In this document: one piece after another, positions 43,802 through 50,430 of the stretch
Layout: each line of letters starts with the position of its first letter
Position numbering within the stretch: the stretch's first letter is position 1
Source of the DNA: Clostridiaceae bacterium AM27-36LB
GTDB lineage: Bacteria; Bacillota; Clostridia; Lachnospirales; Lachnospiraceae
Length of the DNA stretch: 64,000 nt
Assembly: GCA_003480725.1 (NCBI GenBank)
Contig: QUJQ01000004.1
Location: 321,927-385,926 of the forward strand
Direction: 5' to 3'
Position numbers and translations under genes: made by a program
Notes under the pieces: model-generated
Told to the model about the DNA's origin: nothing
The model's input: only the letters and a program-made list of their open reading frames with translations
Database searches by the model: none

Positions 43802-43818
43802 CGACTTTACTATGGTTC

Positions 43819-45405
43819 TTAGAAAAAACGGCTGATATGAAAGACCATGTGCAGGAATAGAATCGTCTCCGGGTCGTCTAAGTTCAGGCCCAGAAGGGCC
43901 TCTATCCGCCGCAGGCGGAAGGAAAGTGTGTTGCGGTGCAGACCCATCGTCTCCGCCGCCTTGGTCTTGATACCCAGGCAGGAGGTATAGACCTCCAGGG
44001 TCTCGGTGAGGCTGGCGTCATTTTCCGCATCGTAGCGACGCAGGATCTCCAGAGTGTCCTGATAATAGCTCCTGATATAGGGGTTATCGACACAATAGCG
44101 GTAGGCCTGCTCCTTTATGAGGTCCCCAGCGAAGAAGATCTGCCCGCTTTTGCCGATGATCCGGGCGATGTCCACCATGCTCCGTTCCTCGGTGTAGGCA
44201 TCCGCCAGATCCAGATAGTCCGAGATATGGTTGATGACGCTGATAGTGAATGAGAAGCCCGTCAGCTCCTTAATTTGGCTACAGCTGGTATTGATGGCGT
44301 TAAGCACCTCCTTTGGCTGCGCATATTCCGGGAAGATACACACGAAGCTGTCACTTTGCGACACCACCACGCTCTGTGGCATATAAGTCCTGAGGCACTC
44401 GGAAACCAGAAACTTTTTCTCCAAGATATCCTGCTCGGAGAGTCCAGCGATGGCCTTCTTGAAGCTGCATATGTCCATGCAGATCATGGCCAGGGGCGGC
44501 CGGGGCCAGTTGAGTTCCTCGGTTCGGTAGGTCAGCTCCTTGTGGGTGGAGATGTTGCGCAGTACCAGATCCAGAAAAAGAGCCGTGTTGAGCTGGTTGA
44601 CATTGTCACGGATGCTGTCCCGTTTGGAGAATTCCAGGGCCGCTGCCGTGACGGAGTGGTCCAGAATGATCATCTGCATCTCGTTGAGGGCAGCCACCGG
44701 GCAAAATACCAGAATGTAGCCCCTTACCGCCTCGCGGACGGTCACCGACCGGCTGAACACGGTGTATCCCCTGGTCTCCCGGGGACAGCGCTCCGCCGCA
44801 CTGCCCTGTCCCAGCACCTCCTGGAGGATGTAATCCTCTAAGTCCTCGAAGTTGTCTGGTATATGGCTGGCAGCCAGGATCTCCCCTGCGCCATCGACGA
44901 TGGCCGCTGGCATCTGCAACAACTTGGAAAGCACGGCGGCGATCTTTCCGAAACCGCCATCGGAGAGCTCGATTTCCGTAAAGCGCTTGTGTATCTTTTC
45001 GGAAAATTCCATGATCTCCACCTGGCGGTTGGTCAGCATCCGCACCACAGGCATCACCATCTCTGTTGTGGGCATATCCGAGGGCATCTCGAACAGAGGC
45101 AGCCCCAGACGCTGGGCCAGAGCAATGTCAGTGTCCTTGAGCTCACCCAAAAACCGGGTCTTGATAGCCAAGGCGGCGGCCTTGCCCTTGGTCAGGGTCT
45201 CCAGCAGGTAGGGGATGGCATTTTCATCGTCCCGCAGGGCATAGCCGGTGGTGATGAGCAGCTCGCCGCTGCGCAGCCAGGGCTCAATGTTCGGCACCTC
45301 CATGCAGTCCACGCAGGTAATGGCGTTGTCAAGCCCCGCCTCCCCTGCCAGAAGCCGGCATTTGCTCAGGCCGCCGGTTTTCATCGCTTCACGAACAGTC
45401 AGCAT
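43819..45405 (-). CDS. PucR-family transcriptional regulator
   Basis: 528 aa. N-terminal PucR ligand domain (about 1-125: MLTVREAMKTGGLSKCRLLAG, GELLITTGYAL, PLFEMPSD), a middle GGDEF-like/CdaR region (about 290-400), and the C-terminal PucR HTH (ALEVYTSCLGIKTKAAETMGLHRNTLSFRLRRIEALLGLNLDDP). PucR proteins activate purine or other nitrogen-compound catabolism on effector binding. Same strand and directly upstream of the catabolic operon, so it most likely controls it. GC-rich codon use ends sharply to its right. Confidence 0.92.
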   Translation of the reverse strand: MLTVREAMKTGGLSKCRLLAGEAGLDNAITCVDCMEVPNIEPWLRSGELLITTGYALRDDENAIPYLLETLTKGKAAALAIKTRFLGELKDTDIALAQRLGLPLFEMPSDMPTTEMVMPVVRMLTNRQVEIMEFSEKIHKRFTEIELSDGGFGKIAAVLSKLLQMPAAIVDGAGEILAASHIPDNFEDLEDYILQEVLGQGSAAERCPRETRGYTVFSRSVTVREAVRGYILVFCPVAALNEMQMIILDHSVTAAALEFSKRDSIRDNVNQLNTALFLDLVLRNISTHKELTYRTEELNWPRPPLAMICMDICSFKKAIAGLSEQDILEKKFLVSECLRTYMPQSVVVSQSDSFVCIFPEYAQPKEVLNAINTSCSQIKELTGFSFTISVINHISDYLDLADAYTEERSMVDIARIIGKSGQIFFAGDLIKEQAYRYCVDNPYIRSYYQDTLEILRRYDAENDASLTETLEVYTSCLGIKTKAAETMGLHRNTLSFRLRRIEALLGLNLDDPETILFLHMVFHISRFF

Positions 45406-45598
45406 TGTTGTCTCCTACTTTCTTGCAATCTTTGCTCTGATTTTACGATACCCACCTCTAAATTGCAAATAATAACGATAACATTTTTTACTCCTTCTGA
45501 AACACATTCTGATATGTGTCTTTCATTTTTTCTGTTATAATAAACATATCCGAGTAACACTATGAATTATTACTAAAGGTAAAGGAGGCAGTAGTAAT

Positions 45599-46435
45599 AT
45601 GAGAATTGAAAACTTACAAAATGAAAACAGAAAATTTGCAAAAAGTATTGGAAACTTCCATGTACTTGAATATGTACAGGATGCCAGTGTATCACCGATG
45701 AATGCAATGAACGAATATTTTATGAGCAAAATGGGGGTCAGAAGAAGACAAGTTGTTATTGATATTGATAAAGACCATTCTGCTATTATCCAGGCCGGTG
45801 CCATGCAATGGATGAGCGGAAATGTACAAGCTACATCTGGCGTAAAAGGCATCGGAGATCTCCTTGGAAAAGCAATCAAAGGTGCCGTTACAAAAGAAAC
45901 CGCAGTTAAACCGGAATATGTTGGTGAAGGCTGCCTGGTATTAGAACCGACATACAAATATATTATCCTTGCAGACATTGGCAAATGGGGACCAGCCGGA
46001 ATGACAATTGAGGATGGCATGTTTCTAGCTTGTGATGCAAATGTAAATAGTAAAGTTGTAGCCAGAAAGAACCTTTCATCAGCCGTATTAGGTGGCGAAG
46101 GGCTATTTAATCTGAGTTTACAGGGCAATGGTATAGCTGCACTGGAATCTAATGTTCCTGAAGATGAATTGATTGAAGTCATATTGGAAAATGATGAACT
46201 GAAAATTGATGGAAATCTTGCTGTATGCTGGTCATCAAATCTTGAATTCACCGTAGAAAGATCTACGAAAACACTTGTAGGATCTGCAGTTAGCGGTGAG
46301 GGTCTGGTAAATGTTTATCGTGGAACAGGACGAGTACTGATGTGTCCGGTCGCACCGACAACTTCCTTGTTTGAGTCCACCAACACCATGGCAGCTAAAT
46401 CAGCAGCTAAATCCAGCAATACATTTGGAAAGTAA
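45599..46435 (+). CDS. AIM24 family protein
   Basis: 278 aa. AIM24 (formerly DUF124) beta-prism fold: VVIDIDKDHSAIIQAGAMQWMSG, VGEGCLVLEPTYKYIILADIG, and GGEGLFNLSLQGNGIAALES are family blocks, with a Ser/Thr/Ala-rich C-terminal tail. Bacterial role unknown. Mitochondrial AIM24 is implicated in membrane organisation. Strong AAAGGAGG start, a TATAAT at about 45536, and own terminator. AT-rich again, marking the end of the GC-rich cluster. Confidence 0.88.
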   Translation: MRIENLQNENRKFAKSIGNFHVLEYVQDASVSPMNAMNEYFMSKMGVRRRQVVIDIDKDHSAIIQAGAMQWMSGNVQATSGVKGIGDLLGKAIKGAVTKETAVKPEYVGEGCLVLEPTYKYIILADIGKWGPAGMTIEDGMFLACDANVNSKVVARKNLSSAVLGGEGLFNLSLQGNGIAALESNVPEDELIEVILENDELKIDGNLAVCWSSNLEFTVERSTKTLVGSAVSGEGLVNVYRGTGRVLMCPVAPTTSLFESTNTMAAKSAAKSSNTFGK

Positions 46436-46464
46436 GCGTAAAACTCATTCTCTCGTAACCAACA

Positions 46465-46507
46465 AACGCCGGTATAGGATTATAAAAATCCTGTATCGGC
46501 GTTATTA
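46465..46507 (+). terminator. Terminator of the AIM24 gene
   Basis: AACGCCGGTATAGGAT (46465-46480) pairs with ATCCTGTATCGGCGTT (46488-46503), then ATTAATT. Confidence 0.75.
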
Positions 46508-46658
46508 ATTGCTTTATTGATTGTGGTCATTTTATTTTCTTCATTCAAATGAACTGCTTATCATCAATGCAAACTTGAAATTTACAAATCATTTCATCTT
46601 TAACTGCTCAAAATGATAACGCGATTTTCCTATGCCTGCTATGTAATTTAAGATTAAG

Positions 46659-46991
46659 CTACACATCCAACAACTCGATTAACTTATCAAGAAATGCCTC
46701 TTCCCCTAATGTATTAATTTTGAAAAATACAGCTTGGCTTCCTCCCGCTGTAATTGCGGAAAGTTGTACTGGATCTTTGTCATTTTGAAAAAGTGTAATA
46801 TTAAGACTCACTCTGTTTCCTCCAGCATAGCTGTAACGCTCAAAAACACGAACGCTGCAACGCGCAGTTCCACTTCGAAAGTCACTGGCATCTTCTAGCG
46901 TTGCTGACATACTGCCATTTATTATTCCGCTTTCAATTTTAGAAAGCAACTGATCAAAATCTTCATTTATATATCTTTCTATTTTTGCCAT
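46659..46991 (-). CDS. Conserved hypothetical protein, DUF6054-like
   Basis: 110 aa from the ATG at 46991 (AGGAGAG upstream). A GTG three codons earlier is possible. Soluble, beta-rich pattern: AKIERYINEDFDQLLSKIESGI, ARCSVRVFERYSYAGGNRVSLNITLF, AITAGGSQAVFFKINTLGEEAFLDKL. It resembles short firmicute proteins placed in DUF6054. No function known. Separate transcription unit. Confidence 0.7.
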   Translation of the reverse strand: MAKIERYINEDFDQLLSKIESGIINGSMSATLEDASDFRSGTARCSVRVFERYSYAGGNRVSLNITLFQNDKDPVQLSAITAGGSQAVFFKINTLGEEAFLDKLIELLDV

Positions 46992-47102
46992 GCACAACAC
47001 TCTCCTCTCAACTATTTACACTGAATTTTATCAAGATCTCTTATATCAAGCTTATTGATGAGTACGTCTGTATCAGGATACCTCCATTATTTTTAATTCA
47101 AT

Positions 47103-47150
47103 TCTAACTCGTTTTTAACTCGTTTCTTTTTGAGTTAAAATGAGTTAAGA
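47103..47150. repeat. GAGTTA operator-like array at the 3' end of the AlbA_2 gene
   Basis: TCTAACTC (47103-47110), TTTTAACTC (47113-47121), GAGTTAAAA (47132-47140), GAGTTAAGA (47142-47150). The order and spacing match the array at 48837-48870 upstream of the same gene. The last unit contains the gene's TAA stop. Confidence 0.75.
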
Positions 47151-48803
47151 ATTAACAACTTTGTACTTAGAATATTTTCCCCCACATAACAATTTCAAAC
47201 GACCTTCTCCTTGAAGTTTTTTTATAACTGTATATGCCTGTGAAGGAGATACTTTCAACAATTCAATTACATCTTGCTTTGTGATAATTCCGTTCTGAGT
47301 ATTTGCCAGTTTCATTACTAATTCAGGATACCTAATACTGTCTATGTCTGTCTGTCGAACATACTGTATTGCTTTTTTGTTCTCTCGATAAATCTTTTTT
47401 CCAAGAATACAAGTGCGGTTTTTCCCTTTTCCAGATGCTTCAATCAATCCAGATTCAATCATAAACTCAATTGCCGATCTGATCTTATTTTCTCCAAGAT
47501 TTGTCAACTCAACAATCCGTTCAACAGTACATCTTCTTTCATTATTAAGAACTGATAAAATCATTAACACATATATTGATAGCGGTTTCCCCTGTCTGTT
47601 TTGCTCATCCGCAACAAATTTTGCAAACGGTAAATCTGCTTTTGCTCTTTGAATAAATAATTTAACAGATCTACTGGTGGACTCAGAATAGTCTGGCCAA
47701 GGTCTTCCAAAAATGATAGATCCTTCATAAATTCTATCAATTCCTCTTCCTGTTTTCTCCGCTAAGCCAATTCGTTTCATTGCATCTGCAAGTGCCGGAT
47801 TACGTCCATGTGGTTCTACTGTGAGCAGATTTTTCAGATTAACTCCATCTATAAATCCGCCAGGATTACTAATAGTCATTCCTTCATCATCTATCAAAAC
47901 CCTTACTGAGCCAAGCATAGTATAATCCCTATGGCAAAATGCATTTACCAAACCTTCTCGAAAAGCAGCCCAGTCAAACTCCGGGATTGGAATTCTAAAT
48001 AAGCCATACTCGGTCTCTCTTTCCGGATTCCATGCTTTGACATATGTCTCATAGCTCTCGAACAATTCAAGAAGAGGTTTATTACTATCCTCATTTACAC
48101 GGACAGCTGTTCCCTCTAAAACCTGAAATGCAGCTTTCGCTGTTGGTATCAACTCTGCAATGCGTTCCTCCTTACCAATTAATAGCATACCTGTAACTGT
48201 TGGAACATAGTTACCAGCAACATTTGTAACAAGACGCAATGCAATATCCAATTCCTCATCCGATAAAGAAAGTAAAGTTTTTTCGCCTCCAGATCTATTC
48301 TGGATGATTCGCCGAAGTCTTACTCTCTGATTTGGGTCCAAGTCATCTAAAGTAGCTCCTGCTAAAGGCTGAGCGGAATAATCAAGCATCCCAAGCTCTG
48401 CAAGACGAGATGGGATCTCATATGAATACATTGGTATTACTTCCGGGCTTCCATCCAGCTTATTCCGCCTTCTCAATATTTTTCCTGATGCAGTAGATAT
48501 AACCCCTCGACTTCTTGGCACTTCAATTTTCAGAACATCCTTATCTTCTTCAGTAATTATCTCTGCCCTCACAGCTATAGGTGGAACAGTGCTATTGGCA
48601 ATCAGCGCAGTTACTCCTATAGGGTCTCTATGTTTTTTATGAACACCGGTAATTGTTCCATCATCTTCAACGCCAAGGAATAAACATCCCCCAGCCGTAT
48701 TTGTCATTCCAACAATTTCTTCAATAAGATCGTGATTCGAGTAACATTTTAAATCACTCTTGAATTCGATATCTAAGCTTTCCTCTTTAGGAATTGTACG
48801 CAT
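47145..48803 (-). CDS. Schlafen AlbA_2 / HATPase_c_4 regulator with C-terminal wHTH
   Basis: 552 aa. N-terminal Schlafen AlbA_2 domain (about 8-125: LDIEFKSDL, GMTNTAGGCLFLGVEDDGTITGV, FKSD...LKIEVPRS), middle GHKL-type ATPase region (about 265-370: REGLVNAFCHRDY, TISNPGGF, GRNPALADAMKRIGLAEKTGRGI), and a C-terminal part with two winged helices (about 405-550). This is the COG2865 layout, a predicted transcriptional regulator. GGAGGGATTGAG precedes the start. The gene is bracketed by matching GAGTTAAAA arrays, which suggests autoregulation through its wHTH domains. Confidence 0.85.
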   Translation of the reverse strand: MRTIPKEESLDIEFKSDLKCYSNHDLIEEIVGMTNTAGGCLFLGVEDDGTITGVHKKHRDPIGVTALIANSTVPPIAVRAEIITEEDKDVLKIEVPRSRGVISTASGKILRRRNKLDGSPEVIPMYSYEIPSRLAELGMLDYSAQPLAGATLDDLDPNQRVRLRRIIQNRSGGEKTLLSLSDEELDIALRLVTNVAGNYVPTVTGMLLIGKEERIAELIPTAKAAFQVLEGTAVRVNEDSNKPLLELFESYETYVKAWNPERETEYGLFRIPIPEFDWAAFREGLVNAFCHRDYTMLGSVRVLIDDEGMTISNPGGFIDGVNLKNLLTVEPHGRNPALADAMKRIGLAEKTGRGIDRIYEGSIIFGRPWPDYSESTSRSVKLFIQRAKADLPFAKFVADEQNRQGKPLSIYVLMILSVLNNERRCTVERIVELTNLGENKIRSAIEFMIESGLIEASGKGKNRTCILGKKIYRENKKAIQYVRQTDIDSIRYPELVMKLANTQNGIITKQDVIELLKVSPSQAYTVIKKLQGEGRLKLLCGGKYSKYKVVNS

Positions 48804-48819
48804 CTCAATCCCTCCTATC

Positions 48820-48900
48820 TTTTAACTCAAATATAGTCTAACTCATTTTAACTCATTTGTCGAGTTAAAATTTTTTCCAACTCATTTTTGCGAATTAAAA
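48820..48900. repeat. GAGTTA operator-like array upstream of the AlbA_2 gene
   Basis: TTTTAACTC (48820-48828), TCTAACTC (48837-48844), TTTTAACTC (48846-48854), GAGTTAAAA (48862-48870), weaker CAACTC (48878-48883) and GAATTAAAA (48892-48900). TTTTAACTC-N7-GAGTTAAAA is an inverted repeat. This covers the expected promoter region of the gene. Confidence 0.75.
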
Positions 48901-48903
48901 CGA

Positions 48904-49104
48904 ATTAGGTACGAAGATCATGTTGATAAAAAATCATTCTACAAATTTGGGCGTGGAAACCTTGCTGAATATTCTTGCTGACCGGAATATTCACTTGCTG
49001 ATGTTATGATTACAATTGTCTTAAATGCTAGAATCCTCACACCTTTATTTGACCGTCCGATCAAAGTACCTAAGCATTACAAAAATCTAGAATTACAGTA
49101 TTAA
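48904..49104. other. Gene-free spacer with decayed coding scraps
   Basis: No start with a ribosome-binding site. Short plus-strand open pieces occur, for instance one ending ARILTPLFDRPIKVPKHYKN with a TAA at about 49104, which looks like the end of a lost gene. It is followed immediately by a terminator, in line with that reading. Confidence 0.35.
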
Positions 49105-49130
49105 AGGCAACCAAGCAAGGTTGCCTTTTT
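49103..49130 (+). terminator. Intrinsic terminator
   Basis: AAAGGCAACC, loop, GGTTGCCTTTTT. It ends the decayed plus-strand frame and also faces the small minus-strand gene at 49141. Confidence 0.8.
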
Positions 49131-49140
49131 CCCAAAGTTC

Positions 49141-49323
49141 TTATATCTGTTCAGCAACACTATGTAGAATTCCCCATCCTAATTCAATTGATTTTTCTTC
49201 TAAGCAACGTACATTTTCTGCTGATATCATTTTCTTTATATTTTCTATGGAACACTCTTTCCCAAAAGCCTTGAGTGTTTCTTTTACATCTTCCTCTGAC
49301 CATTCAATCGTTAAAAATCCCAT
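49141..49323 (-). CDS. Small hypothetical protein
   Basis: 60 aa from the ATG at 49323 (upstream in-frame TTG at 49341 lacks a ribosome-binding site). Acidic and helical: EWSEEDVKETLKAFGKECSIENIKKMISAENVRCLEEKSIELGWG. The Shine-Dalgarno is weak (AAGAAG). No family recognised. Just upstream lies a mobile-element gene fragment on the other strand, so its promoter may have been disturbed. Confidence 0.4.
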   Translation of the reverse strand: MGFLTIEWSEEDVKETLKAFGKECSIENIKKMISAENVRCLEEKSIELGWGILHSVAEQI

Positions 49324-49341
49324 ATAAAACTTCTTTTGCAA

Positions 49342-49631
49342 AAATTTGAGTATGCGGAGGATGCAGGCGCAGAGGCGTTCCGCAAGGATATTGCCATCAT
49401 GGAGTCCGTCCTGAAAAGGAGCTAAATGCCGTCGAACAGCTACAGCGTGCTTACGGGGATAAGTACCGCCCGCTTGCTATGCTCGACAGCAAACGAAAGG
49501 CATCCGGGTTGCTTCACGAATATGCAGACGAACAGGCCGTACAAAAGCTGAAACGAGCGCAACAGCAGAAAATTCAGTCCGAACACACTCCCCCAAAATC
49601 AAAGAAAAAACGAATCGACTTTGAACGTTAA
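49342..49631 (+). pseudogene. Frameshifted tail of a conjugative-element protein
   Basis: Two plus-strand frames join across a shift near 49422. The first reads KFEYAEDAGAEAFRKDIAIM and runs into TAA. The second reads ELNAVEQLQRAYGDKYRPLA, continues through DSKRKASGLLHEYADEQAVQ and ends KSKKKRIDFER. The composition and wording resemble C-termini of large mobilisation or replication proteins of integrative conjugative elements (from memory, not searched). The 5' part is gone. GC is higher than on its left. It marks the left edge of the kdp island. Confidence 0.55.
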
Positions 49632-49689
49632 GCTACGATTAGATGCAACATTTTTTACGGACAAGAGAAATCGTCATAACACAATTAGC

Positions 49690-49722
49690 GAGGCCGGCCA
49701 TGTGCGAACACTGGCCGACCTC
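49690..49722 (-). terminator. Hairpin after kdpE
   Basis: Minus strand GAGGTCGGCCA, loop, TGGCCGGCCTC. A strong GC stem 7 bp past the kdpE stop, with no clear T-run, so its terminator function is less certain. Confidence 0.55.
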
Positions 49723-49728
49723 ATATCA

Positions 49729-50430
49729 TTAATTTACTTTTATCATACGATAGCCAACACCAATATGTGTTTGGATGTATTGCGGAGACTCCTCTGTTGG
49801 CTCCAGCTTTTTCCGCAGTGTTGCCATAAATACCCGCAGGGAAGCCACATCGTTATCCCAACTGCGGCCCCAAATATTTTGTGTGATAAAGGTATGGGTC
49901 AGTACCTTGCCGACATTCTTGGACAGCAGACACAACAGCTTATACTCAATGGGTGTCAGGTGAAGTTCGTTTTCATCCAGATAAGCGCATCCCCCGGCAT
50001 AATCCACTTTCAACTTACCATTCACAAATACAGAACTGGCAGTAAACATCTCTGCCGTCATCAGAGAGAGTCTTCGCTGCGTCACCCGAAGTCGAGCCAA
50101 TAATTCTTCAACAGAAAAAGGTTTTGTCAGATAATCGTCAGCTCCGGCATCCAATGCATGAATCTTGTCATTATCTTCACTTCTGGCGCTAATTACAATG
50201 ATGGGGGCATTGGACCAGGAGCGTAACGTTTGAATGACTTGAACGCCATCCATATCCGGCAAGCCCAAATCCAGCAAGATGATTTCAGGATTGTGCGATG
50301 TGGCCTCCATAATGGCTGTTGAGCCATTGGGCGCTACCACATAACGATAATCATTTGTTTTCAATGTGGTTGTAATGAGATTTCGTACAGATGTGTCATC
50401 CTCAACCACTAATATCAAAGGTTTATTCAT
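49729..50430 (-). CDS. kdpE: KdpE response regulator
   Basis: 233 aa, OmpR class. Receiver with phospho-acceptor Asp54 (EIILLDLGLPDMDG), Lys in YLTKPF, and C-terminal winged helix (LTPIEYKLLCLLSKNVGKVLTHTFI...SLRVFMATLRKKL). Activates kdp transcription when phosphorylated by KdpD. Overlaps the kdpD stop by 8 bp. Last gene of the island. Confidence 0.95.
   Translation of the reverse strand: MNKPLILVVEDDTSVRNLITTTLKTNDYRYVVAPNGSTAIMEATSHNPEIILLDLGLPDMDGVQVIQTLRSWSNAPIIVISARSEDNDKIHALDAGADDYLTKPFSVEELLARLRVTQRRLSLMTAEMFTASSVFVNGKLKVDYAGGCAYLDENELHLTPIEYKLLCLLSKNVGKVLTHTFITQNIWGRSWDNDVASLRVFMATLRKKLEPTEESPQYIQTHIGVGYRMIKVN

Noticed and set aside
42750..43835. 361-codon plus-strand frame opposite the nitrilase gene
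   Set aside because: The nitrilase on the other strand has a full catalytic triad, good start and operon context. The plus frame has none of these.
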